The notes: generated from the sequence alone by a model not told the origin. Positions 7,948 through 17,666 are shown, numbered from the stretch's first letter. The stretch is 64,000 nt of DNA from an uncultured Duncaniella sp. (GCA_910586305.1 CAJUGS010000004.1:1-64000); one strand, 5' to 3'. Numbers and translations are program-made.

Positions 7948-9018
7948 ATGAAGATTCTCGACTGGTACATAATACGAAAATTTCTCGGGACCTACCTATT
8001 CGCGATTGCCTTGATTCTGGCCATCACGATTATGTTTGACATCAATGAGAAACTCGATTCATTCCTCAAAGCTCCTCTCAGGGCCACGGTATTCGACTAC
8101 TTTCTCAACTTCCTCCCCTACTTCGCCAACCAGTTCAGTCCTCTCTTTACCTTCATTGCCGTCATTTTCTTCACCTCCAAGCTTGCCGACAATTCGGAGA
8201 TTATAGCCATGCTCTCCACCGGCATGAGCTATCGGCGTCTGTTAAGGCCATATCTCATAAGCGCCACTGTCATAGCCTGTGCCACATTTGTACTCAGTGC
8301 CTACATCATACCACCGGCCAACGTCAAACGCATTGACTACACTAACACTTATGTCAAGAACAAACGTGTTGATTATGGCACAAACATTCAGCTGCAGGTA
8401 GCCAAAGGCGAGATTGCCTATATGTCGCGCTACGACAACAACCAGAAGACAGGCTACAAATTCTCTCTTGAATCGTTCAAAGACAAGAAACTCGTGTCGC
8501 GTCTCACGGCGCAGACCATACGCTACGACACACTCCACAACTGGACCGTCCGCGACTACATGATACGCACATTCGACGGACGTAGCGAAAAAATCACACG
8601 CGGCTCCCGCCTTGACACCGTGATTCCAATCGAACCGCGCGACTTCCTCATATCCAAGAACGACTCGGAAACCATGACCACACCCGAGCTACGTGAGTAT
8701 ATAGCAAACCAGAAAAAACGCGGAGTAGCCAACATAAAGACATTTGAAATCGAGAACCACCGCAGATACGCAATGACAGCAGCAGCCTTCATCCTCACTG
8801 TCATCGGAATGTCACTCTCATCACGAAAAGTCAAGGGAGGCATGGGAGTAAATATCGGAATCGGACTCGTACTCTCGTTCAGCTACATCTTGTTCATGAC
8901 CGTGACATCCACCTTCGCAGTATCAGGTATGACATCACCATTCGTGGCAATGTGGATCCCAAACTTCATCTACGCCATAATAGGCATAGTGCTTTACTAT
9001 AAAGCATCACACAACTGA
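7948..9018 (+). CDS. LptF/LptG family LPS export permease
   Basis: A 356-residue inner-membrane protein of the YjgP/YjgQ family, part of the LptBFG transporter that extracts lipopolysaccharide for delivery to the cell surface. The N-terminal MKILDWYIIRKFLGTYLFAIALI with the first two membrane segments, a periplasmic beta-jellyroll from about residue 120 to 260, and three C-terminal membrane segments are visible. A longer frame begins at 7819 inside tgt; the ATG at 7948 is chosen because it gives the family N-terminus directly. I cannot tell LptF from LptG here, as only one copy is present. Confidence 0.9.
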   Translation: MKILDWYIIRKFLGTYLFAIALILAITIMFDINEKLDSFLKAPLRATVFDYFLNFLPYFANQFSPLFTFIAVIFFTSKLADNSEIIAMLSTGMSYRRLLRPYLISATVIACATFVLSAYIIPPANVKRIDYTNTYVKNKRVDYGTNIQLQVAKGEIAYMSRYDNNQKTGYKFSLESFKDKKLVSRLTAQTIRYDTLHNWTVRDYMIRTFDGRSEKITRGSRLDTVIPIEPRDFLISKNDSETMTTPELREYIANQKKRGVANIKTFEIENHRRYAMTAAAFILTVIGMSLSSRKVKGGMGVNIGIGLVLSFSYILFMTVTSTFAVSGMTSPFVAMWIPNFIYAIIGIVLYYKASHN

Positions 9019-9049
9019 CACCGAAACAAGCACCACAGAAAATCGCGGT

Positions 9050-9085
9050 TTTGCTCTGATATTCCCGACAAAAATTGTAACTTTG
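9050..9085 (+). promoter_or_regulatory. pyrBI promoter
   Basis: TAACTTTG at 9078-9085 is a -7 element, with TTTG at 9050-9053 as a -33 candidate (24-base spacing, slightly long). It lies 36 bases upstream of the pyrB ATG at 9122 and overlaps an in-frame TTG at 9083, which rules out that earlier start. Confidence 0.6.
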
Positions 9086-9121
9086 CAGTGGAACTCACCA
9101 TTCATCTATCATTTCACTGCA

Positions 9122-10042
9122 ATGAATACCAAAAGTCTTGTGTCAATCAGCGATATAGGCCGTGAGGAGATTATGCAGCTCCTTGAGACCGCGCGAAAAT
9201 TCGAGCAGAACCCCAACCGCAGACTGCTCGAAGGGAAAGTAGTGGCGACACTCTTTTTCGAACCATCTACCCGCACCCGTCTAAGCTTTGAAACTGCCGT
9301 AAACCGCCTCGGTGGACGAGTCATCGGATTCTCGGATGCATCAAACACATCTACCTCAAAGGGAGAGACACTTAAAGACACCATAAAGATGGTGAGCAAC
9401 TACGCCGATCTCATAGTGATGAGACACTATCTCGAAGGAGCAGCTCTCTATGCCACAGAAGTCACTGACATCCCCATCATAAACGCCGGCGACGGTGCCC
9501 ATCAGCATCCATCGCAGACAATGCTTGACCTCTACTCCATTTTCAAGACCCAGGGCCGTATAGAAGGTCTCACAATCACACTTGTGGGCGACCTCAAATA
9601 TGGTCGTACAGTCCACTCCCTCATCATGGCCATGAGATGGTTCAATCCCACATTCCGCTTCGTCGCCTGCAAGGAACTTGGAATGCCTGAAGAATACAAG
9701 GCATTCTGCAGGGAAAACAACATCCGGTTTACCGAGCACACCGACTTCTCACCCGAGGTGATCAACTCGTCGGACATCATATATATGACCCGTGTGCAGA
9801 GAGAGAGATTTGCCGACATCATGGAGTATGAACAAGTCAAAGACCTGTACAATCTCAATGCCTCAATGCTCGGAGACGCCAAAGAAAATATGCGCATCCT
9901 GCACCCTCTACCAAGAGTAAATGAAATCGCACAGGATGTCGACGATAATCCCCATGCCTACTACTTCGAACAGGCCCGCAACGGACTCTATGCACGCGAG
10001 GCTATAATCTGCCGCTCGCTCGGCATCGATTTAATCGATTAA
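9122..10042 (+). CDS. pyrB: Aspartate carbamoyltransferase catalytic subunit
   Basis: Condenses carbamoyl phosphate with aspartate, the committed step of pyrimidine synthesis. The 306-residue protein shows the carbamoyl-phosphate motif FFEPSTRTRLSFE (about residues 47-59), the HPSQTMLDLYSI segment, and the aspartate-site region HPLPRVNEI. Start: ATG 9122 gives MNTKSLVSISDIGR; the frame extends upstream to a TTG at 9083, but that codon lies in the promoter. It is 14 bases upstream of pyrI, so a pyrBI operon. Confidence 0.96.
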   Translation: MNTKSLVSISDIGREEIMQLLETARKFEQNPNRRLLEGKVVATLFFEPSTRTRLSFETAVNRLGGRVIGFSDASNTSTSKGETLKDTIKMVSNYADLIVMRHYLEGAALYATEVTDIPIINAGDGAHQHPSQTMLDLYSIFKTQGRIEGLTITLVGDLKYGRTVHSLIMAMRWFNPTFRFVACKELGMPEEYKAFCRENNIRFTEHTDFSPEVINSSDIIYMTRVQRERFADIMEYEQVKDLYNLNASMLGDAKENMRILHPLPRVNEIAQDVDDNPHAYYFEQARNGLYAREAIICRSLGIDLID

Positions 10043-10056
10043 CACGCACCACAGCT

Positions 10057-10521
10057 ATGACAAAGACAGTCTCAAAATCCGAACTCGCCGTGGCAGCGCT
10101 GCGCAACGGCACAGTAATAGACCACATACCATCACCTATGCTGTTCAAGGCTGTAAAGATCCTTGGAATCGAGAATCTTAAAACAGCTGTTACCATCGGA
10201 AACAATCTCGACTCCAAACGACTTGGCAACAAAGGCATAATCAAGGTAGCCGATGTATTCTTTCCCGAAAAGACTCTCAACCGCATCGCACTCATAGCCC
10301 CCACTGCGGTAATTAATATCATCCGTGACTACGAAGTAGTCGAAAAATTCCCCGTGACTCTGCCCGACACCATCGTGGGGCTCGTAAAGTGCGGCAATCC
10401 AAAGTGCATCACCAACAACGAGCCTATGCTGACACGTTTTCACGTAGTTGACTGGAAAGACATCACCATCTCCTGCCACTACTGCTCCCACACTGTCAAA
10501 AGCGCCGACGCAATCATCTGA
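10057..10521 (+). CDS. pyrI: Aspartate carbamoyltransferase regulatory subunit
   Basis: Regulatory chain that binds CTP/ATP and holds PyrB trimers in a dodecamer. The 154 residues have the nucleotide-binding N-terminal domain (AALRNGTVIDHIPSPMLFKAVKIL) and the C-terminal zinc domain with four cysteines in CGNPKC and CHYC (about residues 112, 117, 140 and 143). The zinc site makes a regulated E. coli-type enzyme likely. Eight bases separate it from the next gene. Confidence 0.95.
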   Translation: MTKTVSKSELAVAALRNGTVIDHIPSPMLFKAVKILGIENLKTAVTIGNNLDSKRLGNKGIIKVADVFFPEKTLNRIALIAPTAVINIIRDYEVVEKFPVTLPDTIVGLVKCGNPKCITNNEPMLTRFHVVDWKDITISCHYCSHTVKSADAII

Positions 10522-10529
10522 CCGAGAAT

Positions 10530-11105
10530 ATGGCTAAAGTATCCTGGAAACCCGGCACAATGATCTATCCGCTCCCGGCGGTACTGGTTACTTGTGGCAC
10601 AATGGAGAGCTCAAATATGCTCACAGTAGCCTGGACAGGTACAATATGCACCAATCCGGCAATGTGCTATATATCGGTTCGTCCCGAACGTCATTCCTAT
10701 CCCATCATTCGTGAGCGGATGGAGTTCACTATCAACCTCACCACATCCTCGATGGCCCGAGCCACCGACTGGGCCGGAGTAAGATCAGGGGCCGAATACG
10801 ACAAATGGAAAGAGACCGGGCTCACACCATCGCCGGGTGTAAAAGTAGCCTGTCCCTGTATAGCCGAGTCTCCACTCAGTATAGAATGTCGGGTCAAGGA
10901 AATAGTCAAGCTTGGAAGCCACGATATGTTTATAGCCGAAGTGGTCAACGTGCTTGCCGACGAAAATCTCATTGATCCCGCCACCGGAGCATTCGACCTG
11001 GCTTCAGCCGGACTCATCAACTACTCCCACGGCCACTATTTCGAGCAGGGTCAAATGATTGGAAAATTCGGATGGTCAGTAAAAAAAGCTGACACATCGA
11101 AATAA
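10530..11105 (+). CDS. Flavin reductase-like FMN-binding protein
   Basis: A 191-residue cytoplasmic protein of the flavin reductase/split beta-barrel family: PAVLVTCGTMESSNMLTVAWTGTICTNPAMCYISVRPERHSYPII is the typical FMN-binding N-terminal segment, followed by FTINLTTSSMARATDW. Members use FMN and NAD(P)H or simply bind FMN. Partner and substrate cannot be read from the sequence. It follows pyrI after eight bases and precedes glyA by about 40 bases, so it may share the pyrBI transcript without a metabolic link that I can see. Confidence 0.85.
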   Translation: MAKVSWKPGTMIYPLPAVLVTCGTMESSNMLTVAWTGTICTNPAMCYISVRPERHSYPIIRERMEFTINLTTSSMARATDWAGVRSGAEYDKWKETGLTPSPGVKVACPCIAESPLSIECRVKEIVKLGSHDMFIAEVVNVLADENLIDPATGAFDLASAGLINYSHGHYFEQGQMIGKFGWSVKKADTSK

Positions 11106-11146
11106 ATCACACTGAATCAGAAACCAAAACAATATAATATAAAACT

Positions 11147-12427
11147 ATGCAGCAAGACAACATCGTCTTTGACATCATTTCACGCGAACACGCCCGTCAG
11201 AAAAAGGGTATCGAGCTTATTGCGTCAGAGAACTTCGTCAGCGACCAGGTGATGCAGGCAATGGGCTCGTGCCTCACCAACAAGTATGCCGAAGGCTATC
11301 CCGGCCATCGCTACTACGGAGGTTGCGAAGTGGTGGATGAGATGGAAACCCTCGCCATAGAGCGACTCAAGAAACTGTTCGGAGCCGAATGGGCCAATGT
11401 TCAGCCCCACTCAGGAGCACAGGCCAACATGGCTGTTTTCATGGCCTGCCTGCAGCCCGGCGACAAGTTCCTCGGACTCAACCTCAGCCACGGCGGACAC
11501 CTTTCACACGGAAGCCCTGTCAACTTCTCGGGCCTCATGTACCAGGCTCTCGAATACAACGTCAGCGCCGAAACCGGACTTGTCGACTATGACCAGATGG
11601 AAGAAGTAGCCCGTCGCGAACGTCCACGCCTCATAGTGGGTGGAGCATCGGCCTACAGCCATGAATGGGACTATGCACGTATGCGTCGCCTGGCCGACGA
11701 AATCGGAGCCATCCTCATGATCGACATGGCACATCCCGCCGGACTCATCGCTGCCGGCCTGCTTGAGAACCCCGTAAAATATGCCCACATCGTCACTTCC
11801 ACCACCCACAAGACCCTTCGCGGCCCGCGTGGCGGTGTAATAATGATGGGCAAGGACTTTGAAAACCCATGGGGCAAGAAAACTCCCAAGGGAGTGGTGC
11901 GCATGATGTCGTCATTGCTCGACTCAGCCGTATTCCCCGGCGTACAGGGAGGTCCGCTCGAGCACGTAATCGCAGGTAAGGCCGTAGCCTTCGGCGAGGC
12001 TCTGATGCCCGAGTTCAAGGAATACCAGACCCAGGTGAAGAAAAATGCCGCAGCTCTTGCAGACGCACTCATGTCCATGGGTTACAACATCGTATCGGGA
12101 GGAACCGAAAACCACTGCATACTTCTTGATCTTCGCACCAAGTTCCCCGACCTCACCGGTAAAGTTGCCGAAAAGGCACTTGTAGAGGCTGACATCACAG
12201 CCAACAAGAACATGGTGCCTTTCGACTCACGCTCACCCTTCCAGACCTCAGGGATCCGCCTCGGCACTCCCGCCATCACCACACGCGGTGCCAAAGAGCC
12301 TCTCATGGGCGAGATAGCCGAGATGATCGACACTGTACTCCGCAACCCAACTGATGCAGAGACCATTGCCGCTGTACGCGCCAAGGTCAATGCCACAATG
12401 GAATCATATCCCATGTTCGCATACTAA
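11147..12427 (+). CDS. glyA: Serine hydroxymethyltransferase
   Basis: PLP enzyme converting serine and tetrahydrofolate to glycine and methylene-tetrahydrofolate. The 426-residue length is normal. Visible: IELIASENFVS near the N-terminus, NKYAEGYPGHRYYGGCEVVDE, the PLP lysine in STTHKTLRGPRGG (about residue 222), and GVQGGPLEHVIAGKAVAF. A strong terminator begins 29 bases after its stop. No glycine-type riboswitch was apparent upstream. Confidence 0.97.
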   Translation: MQQDNIVFDIISREHARQKKGIELIASENFVSDQVMQAMGSCLTNKYAEGYPGHRYYGGCEVVDEMETLAIERLKKLFGAEWANVQPHSGAQANMAVFMACLQPGDKFLGLNLSHGGHLSHGSPVNFSGLMYQALEYNVSAETGLVDYDQMEEVARRERPRLIVGGASAYSHEWDYARMRRLADEIGAILMIDMAHPAGLIAAGLLENPVKYAHIVTSTTHKTLRGPRGGVIMMGKDFENPWGKKTPKGVVRMMSSLLDSAVFPGVQGGPLEHVIAGKAVAFGEALMPEFKEYQTQVKKNAAALADALMSMGYNIVSGGTENHCILLDLRTKFPDLTGKVAEKALVEADITANKNMVPFDSRSPFQTSGIRLGTPAITTRGAKEPLMGEIAEMIDTVLRNPTDAETIAAVRAKVNATMESYPMFAY

Positions 12428-12455
12428 AAAAGATCATACATCTTATATCCTTTAG

Positions 12456-12492
12456 GGAGGATGAGTCGAAAAATGACTCATCCTCCTTTTTT
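12456..12492 (+). terminator. Rho-independent terminator after glyA
   Basis: Perfect 12-base stem, GGAGGATGAGTC (12456-12467) and GACTCATCCTCC (12475-12486), with a seven-base loop and six T at 12487-12492. It closes the glyA transcript before the leu operon. Confidence 0.92.
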
Positions 12493-12510
12493 CATTAAAA
12501 TATTTTAGTT

Positions 12511-12544
12511 TTTGAGTGTTTTACAGAAATAATTATTAACTTTG
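12511..12544 (+). promoter_or_regulatory. leu operon promoter
   Basis: TAACTTTG at 12537-12544 with TTTG at 12511-12514 (22-base spacing), just after the glyA terminator and only 26 bases before the leuA ATG. The short leader leaves little room for attenuation, so control is more likely at initiation. Confidence 0.7.
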
Positions 12545-12569
12545 CAGCTCAACACACTAATAATTCATT

Positions 12570-14066
12570 ATGAGCGACAGATTATTCATATTTGACACGA
12601 CTCTCCGCGACGGAGAACAGGTGCCGGGATGCCAGCTCAACACTGTCGAGAAAATCGAAGTGGCAAAAGCGCTCGAAGCACTCGGAGTCGACGTAATCGA
12701 AGCGGGCTTTCCCGTATCCAGTCCCGGCGACTTCAATTCGGTGGTAGAGATATCCAAAGCTGTCACCTGGCCTACAATCTGCGCACTGACGCGTGCTGTC
12801 GAAAACGACATACGTGTGGCAGCAGACGCTCTGAAGTATGCCAAACATCCGCGAATCCACACCGGTATAGGAACATCCGATTCACACATAAAATACAAAT
12901 TCAACTCAAACCGCGAGGAAATACTCGAACGCGCAGTCCGTGCTGTAGCCTACGCTAAAAAATTCGTTGAGGATGTGCAGTTCTATGCCGAAGATGCCGG
13001 ACGCACCGACAACGAATACCTGGCACGAGTGGTAGAAGCAGTCATCAAAGCCGGAGCCACTGTGATCAACATTCCCGATACTACCGGATACTGCCTGCCA
13101 TGGCAGTTCGGAGAAAAAATCAAGTATCTCATGGACCATGTCGACGGTATAGACCGTGTGACCATAGCAACCCATTGTCACAACGACCTCGGCATGGCCA
13201 CAGCAAACACCGTGGCCGGTATCGCCAACGGTGCCCGACAGGCCGAGGTGACCATAAACGGCATCGGAGAGCGTGCAGGAAACACAGCACTCGAAGAAGT
13301 AGTGATGACATTCCGCTCACATCGCGAACTTGGAATCGACACCAACATAAACGCCACAAAGATAACACACGTATCACGCATGGTGTCGAGCCTCATGAAT
13401 ATGCCTGTACAACCCAACAAGGCCATCGTGGGACGCAATGCATTTGCCCATTCTTCAGGCATTCATCAGGACGGAGTACTCAAAAACAGAGAGAGCTACG
13501 AGATCATTGACCCACGCGATGTCGGCATTGACGAAAACTCCATTGTGCTCACAGCCCGCTCAGGTCGCGCCGCACTCAAGCACCGTCTCCACGTGCTCGG
13601 AATCGATCTCTCTTCCGAGCAGCTTGACAAGGCCTATGAGGAATTCCTCCGTCTTGCCGACCGCAAGAAAGAAATCAACGACGACGACGTACTCATGCTG
13701 GCTGGACAACACCGAAAAGCCTCCAACCGCATCAAGCTCGACTTCCTCCAGGTCACTTCGGGCGTAGGAGTACATTCCGTTGCAAGCGTCGGGCTTGATA
13801 TTGCTGGAGAAAAATTCGAAGCCTGCGCATCGGGCAATGGTCCGGTAGACGCAGCCATTTCGGCCATCAAACTCATCATTCACCGCAAAATGCTTGTCAA
13901 GGAATTCCTTATACAAGCCATCAATAAGGGTAGCAACGACATCGGAAAAGTCCACATGACAGTGGAACACGACGGAGCATCATTCTATGGATTCTCGGCA
14001 AACACCGATATCGTAGCAGCCAGTGCCGAAGCATTCATTGATGCTATAAACAAGTTTGTCCGCTGA
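12570..14066 (+). CDS. leuA: 2-isopropylmalate synthase
   Basis: Condenses acetyl-CoA with 2-oxoisovalerate, the first step of leucine synthesis. The 498 residues show the metal-binding start FDTTLRDGEQVPGCQLN, HCHNDLGMATANTVAGIANGA with the metal histidines, and a C-terminal LeuA dimer/regulatory domain of about 120 residues (SGVGVHSVASVGLDIAGEKFEACASGNGPVDAAISAI), implying leucine feedback. It is first in a five-gene operon; 73 bases separate it from leuC. Confidence 0.96.
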   Translation: MSDRLFIFDTTLRDGEQVPGCQLNTVEKIEVAKALEALGVDVIEAGFPVSSPGDFNSVVEISKAVTWPTICALTRAVENDIRVAADALKYAKHPRIHTGIGTSDSHIKYKFNSNREEILERAVRAVAYAKKFVEDVQFYAEDAGRTDNEYLARVVEAVIKAGATVINIPDTTGYCLPWQFGEKIKYLMDHVDGIDRVTIATHCHNDLGMATANTVAGIANGARQAEVTINGIGERAGNTALEEVVMTFRSHRELGIDTNINATKITHVSRMVSSLMNMPVQPNKAIVGRNAFAHSSGIHQDGVLKNRESYEIIDPRDVGIDENSIVLTARSGRAALKHRLHVLGIDLSSEQLDKAYEEFLRLADRKKEINDDDVLMLAGQHRKASNRIKLDFLQVTSGVGVHSVASVGLDIAGEKFEACASGNGPVDAAISAIKLIIHRKMLVKEFLIQAINKGSNDIGKVHMTVEHDGASFYGFSANTDIVAASAEAFIDAINKFVR

Positions 14067-14139
14067 CCCCATACCCCCCTCCCAAAACTTTTATCAAACA
14101 CTTCACGCAACCAAAACTTCCAAATAGAGTACAATTTCA

Positions 14140-15537
14140 ATGTCAAAGACACTTTTCGATAAAATCTGGGATGCTCACGTTGTCAACCATATTACCGACG
14201 GTCCCGACCAGCTCTATATCGACCGCCACTACTGCCACGAGGTGACGAGTCCCCAGGCCTTTGCCGGGCTCAGAGAACGAGGACTGAAAGTGTTCCGTCC
14301 CGAGCGCACAGTATGTTCACCGGATCATAACATCCCCACACTCAACCAGGACAAACCAATTGAAGACCCCATATCCCGCAACCAGGTCGACACACTCAGT
14401 CGCAACGCCACAGACTTCGGAGTGACATATTTCGGAATAGGCCATCCAAAAAACGGCATAATCCATGTCATCGGTCCGGAAAACGGTCTCACACTCCCGG
14501 GTTCTACAATAGTATGTGGCGACTCACACACATCGACCCACGGCGCAGTAGGAGCAGTGGCCTTTGGCATCGGCACATCCGAGGTCGAAATGGTGCTTGC
14601 ATCGCAATGCATCATCCAGAACAAGCCAAAGACCATGCGTATCAACATAGAGGGAACATTGCGAAAAGGTGTGACTGCAAAGGACATCGCGCTATACATC
14701 ATTGCTCAGATGACTACAGGCGGAGCCACCGGCTACTTTGTGGAATACGCCGGTGAAGCGATAAGAAATCTCTCCATGGAAGAGCGACTGACCGTCTGCA
14801 ACTTATCTATCGAGATGGGTGCCAGAGGCGGCATGATAGCTCCCGACGAAACAACATTCGAATATGTCAAGGGACGGGAATACGCTCCAAAAGGCGAGGA
14901 ATGGGAAAAGGCGGTAGCCTACTGGCGTACACTTCCGAGCGATCCTGACGCCAAATTTGACCGTGAAATCACATTCCATGCCGAAGATATAGAACCGCGC
15001 ATCACTTTTGGCACCAATCCAGGAATGGGCATAGGTATCAACGACCCTGTGCCAGCCCCACCGGTAAATGACGAGCAAGGCCGAATCTCTTTTGAAAAAG
15101 CTCTGGACTATATGGGATTTGCCTCAGGCGAGAAACTTGCAGGAAAACCGGTCGACTACATATTCCTGGGTTCATGCACAAACGGACGCATCGAAGACTT
15201 CCGCGCCTTCGCCTCAATAGTAAAAGGCCGCAAGAAGCATCCCGATATCACAGCATGGCTCGTACCCGGATCATGGAATGTAGACCGTCAGATACGCGAA
15301 GAAGGGATTGACACAATCCTTCATGAAGCCGGCTTCCAGCTTCGACAACCGGGATGTTCGGCCTGCCTGGCCATGAACGAAGACAAGATTCCGGCAGGGA
15401 AACTCGCCGTGTCTACCTCCAACCGCAACTTTGAAGGAAGACAGGGACCTGGAGCGCGCACCATCCTCGCTGGTCCCCTTGTGGCGGCCGCAGCCGCTGT
15501 CACCGGATGCATCACCGATCCAAGAGAACTCATGTAG
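14140..15537 (+). CDS. leuC: 3-isopropylmalate dehydratase large subunit
   Basis: With LeuD, isomerises 2- to 3-isopropylmalate using a 4Fe-4S cluster. The 465-residue protein has VCGDSHTSTHGAVGAVAFGIGTSEVE and the three cluster cysteines in GSCTNGR (about residue 347) and GCSACLA (about 405 and 408). It lies 24 bases before leuD. The same enzyme pair can also act in the citramalate route to 2-oxobutyrate, and a CimA-like gene follows in the operon. Confidence 0.97.
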   Translation: MSKTLFDKIWDAHVVNHITDGPDQLYIDRHYCHEVTSPQAFAGLRERGLKVFRPERTVCSPDHNIPTLNQDKPIEDPISRNQVDTLSRNATDFGVTYFGIGHPKNGIIHVIGPENGLTLPGSTIVCGDSHTSTHGAVGAVAFGIGTSEVEMVLASQCIIQNKPKTMRINIEGTLRKGVTAKDIALYIIAQMTTGGATGYFVEYAGEAIRNLSMEERLTVCNLSIEMGARGGMIAPDETTFEYVKGREYAPKGEEWEKAVAYWRTLPSDPDAKFDREITFHAEDIEPRITFGTNPGMGIGINDPVPAPPVNDEQGRISFEKALDYMGFASGEKLAGKPVDYIFLGSCTNGRIEDFRAFASIVKGRKKHPDITAWLVPGSWNVDRQIREEGIDTILHEAGFQLRQPGCSACLAMNEDKIPAGKLAVSTSNRNFEGRQGPGARTILAGPLVAAAAAVTGCITDPRELM

Positions 15538-15561
15538 CAACCCAGACGAACCGACATCAAG

Positions 15562-16152
15562 ATGAAAGAAAAATTCACCACAATAACCTCCACCTGCATA
15601 CCTCTGCCGATGGAAAACGTCGACACCGACCAGATTATCCCTGCACGATTCCTCAAGGCAACCTCCCGCGAAGGATTCGGCGACAACCTTTTCCGAGACT
15701 GGCGCTATGACGCCGATGGAAATCCCCGTCCCGACTTCGTACTGAACGATCCTACCTACTCGGGATGCATCCTTGTAGCCGGGAAAAATTTCGGGTCAGG
15801 CTCCTCTCGTGAACACGCTGCATGGGCTATACACGACTACGGATTCCGTGTGGTAATATCCAGTTTCTTCGCTGACATACACAAGCAGAACGAGCTCAAC
15901 TGCTTCGTGCTCCCTGTCACCGTAAGCGAAAGTTTTCTTGCCGAACTCTTTGCGACAATAGCCTCCTCTCCCAAGGCAGAGGTACGTGTAGACCTGCCCA
16001 CACAGACCGTGACCAACCTTGCCACAGGACGTTCAGAGACATTTGACATCAATCCATATAAAAAACAATGCCTTTCAGAGGGGCTTGACGATGTGGAATA
16101 TCTCCTCTCGCGCCAAGCCGATACGGAGGCCTGGGAGGCGGCCCGCAGGTGA
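15562..16152 (+). CDS. leuD: 3-isopropylmalate dehydratase small subunit
   Basis: Swivelling subunit of isopropylmalate isomerase. The 196 residues contain NVDTDQIIPARFLK and GKNFGSGSSREHAAWAI, both diagnostic. Its TGA overlaps the next ATG as TGATG at 16150-16154, giving translational coupling with the citramalate synthase-like gene. Confidence 0.96.
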   Translation: MKEKFTTITSTCIPLPMENVDTDQIIPARFLKATSREGFGDNLFRDWRYDADGNPRPDFVLNDPTYSGCILVAGKNFGSGSSREHAAWAIHDYGFRVVISSFFADIHKQNELNCFVLPVTVSESFLAELFATIASSPKAEVRVDLPTQTVTNLATGRSETFDINPYKKQCLSEGLDDVEYLLSRQADTEAWEAARR

Positions 16153-17666
16153 TGAAGGTAGAAATAATGGACACCACTCTCCGTGACGGAGAACAGACAT
16201 CAGGCGTATCATTCTCCACTTCGGAAAAAAAGGCAATAACACGCCTGCTTCTCCGCGACCTCCACATCCACAGAGTGGAAGTGGCCTCGGCACGTGTTTC
16301 GGAGGGTGAGCGCGACACAGTGGCGCGTATATGTTCGTGGGCTGAAAGACACGGATGTCTCGACTCGGTGGAAGTGCTTGGATTTCTCGACCGTGGCAAG
16401 TCGGTAGAATGGGTGAAAAGCGTCGGCGGAAAGGTAATCAATCTTTTAGCCAAAGGATCGGAAAAGCATTGCCGTATGCAGCTCAAACAGACACCAGAGC
16501 AGCATTTTGCCGCAATTACCGAAGAGATAAAACGCGCCCGTGAAGCCGGCCTCGAAGTCAACCTCTATCTTGAGGATTGGAGCAACGGCATGAAGAATAG
16601 TCCCGAATACGTACACTCACTGATGGAGTGTGCCCTGCAACTTCCTGTCAGACGTTTTCTGCTCCCCGACACACTTGGTGTACTCAATCCGTTTGACACC
16701 ATGGACTATATGGGAGAGATGACATCACGCTACCCCGGAGTCCACTTTGACTTCCATGCCCACAACGACTATGACCTTGCCACGGCAAATGTCATAGCCG
16801 CGGTAAAAGCCGGAGCAAAAGGAATCCACTGCACTGTCAACGGACTGGGCGAACGTGCAGGGAATGCTACCCTGTCAAGCTCGGTAACCGCTCTTCACGA
16901 CCAGCTTGGGGCAACCACCGGGATAGACGAAAGCAAGATCAACAAGGTGAGCCACATCGTTGAATCCTTCTCAGGTATTCCGATACCGCCCAACAAGCCT
17001 ATAATCGGCGAGAGCGTCTTCACTCAGTGTGCCGGAGTCCACGCCGACGGAGACAACAAGAACAATCTCTACTACAACGACCTGTTACCCGAGCGGTTCG
17101 GACGCGAAAGAGAGTATGCACTCGGAAAAACATCCGGACGAGCCAATATCAGAAAAAACCTCGAATCTCTCGGTATAGAACTTTCCGATGAAGAGATACT
17201 CCGTGTCACCGACCGCGTCATACAGCTCGGCGATAAAAAAGAACTTGTCTCGCAGGCCGATCTTCCGTTTATCGTGGCCGACGTGCTGCGCCACTCAGCA
17301 ATCCCGACAAACGTCAGCGTTGCCAACTACACTCTCAATCTCGTACAAGGGCTCAAACCCACAGCCACAGTCAAACTCGTAATCGGCGGCTGCGAATATC
17401 AGGAATCAGCTGTTGGCGACGGACAATTCGATGCCTTCATGAGAGCTGTCAGAGGCATATATACCGAGCGACTGCAACGTACCTTTCCGGTGCTTGTCAA
17501 CTACAGTGTCAGCATTCCGCCAGGAGGACGAACCGATGCCCTTGTACAGACCACAGTGACATGGAACCACGACGGGAAAGTGTTCAAAACACGCGGCGTA
17601 GACGCCGACCAGACTGAAGCAGCCATAAGAGCGACAGTGAAAATGTTGAATATAATCGAAAAATAA
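16152..17666 (+). CDS. Citramalate synthase-like (second LeuA paralogue)
   Basis: A 504-residue paralogue of LeuA with the same TIM-barrel core (EIMDTTLRDGEQTSGVSFS, FHAHNDYDLATANVIAAVKAG, NGLGERAGNATL) and a C-terminal regulatory domain from about residue 385. The substrate-pocket residues differ from leuA upstream and the gene sits inside the leu operon, as in Bacteroides, where this copy is thought to be (R)-citramalate synthase (CimA): acetyl-CoA plus pyruvate, leading to isoleucine without threonine. Homocitrate or a second isopropylmalate synthase are alternatives. I choose ATG 16152; a GTG at 16149 is also in frame. Confidence 0.8.
   Translation: MKVEIMDTTLRDGEQTSGVSFSTSEKKAITRLLLRDLHIHRVEVASARVSEGERDTVARICSWAERHGCLDSVEVLGFLDRGKSVEWVKSVGGKVINLLAKGSEKHCRMQLKQTPEQHFAAITEEIKRAREAGLEVNLYLEDWSNGMKNSPEYVHSLMECALQLPVRRFLLPDTLGVLNPFDTMDYMGEMTSRYPGVHFDFHAHNDYDLATANVIAAVKAGAKGIHCTVNGLGERAGNATLSSSVTALHDQLGATTGIDESKINKVSHIVESFSGIPIPPNKPIIGESVFTQCAGVHADGDNKNNLYYNDLLPERFGREREYALGKTSGRANIRKNLESLGIELSDEEILRVTDRVIQLGDKKELVSQADLPFIVADVLRHSAIPTNVSVANYTLNLVQGLKPTATVKLVIGGCEYQESAVGDGQFDAFMRAVRGIYTERLQRTFPVLVNYSVSIPPGGRTDALVQTTVTWNHDGKVFKTRGVDADQTEAAIRATVKMLNIIEK

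Noticed and set aside
12480..12570. Leader peptide or riboswitch controlling leuA
   Set aside because: Only 26 bases lie between the -7 box and the leuA ATG, too few for an attenuator; the hairpin upstream is the glyA terminator.
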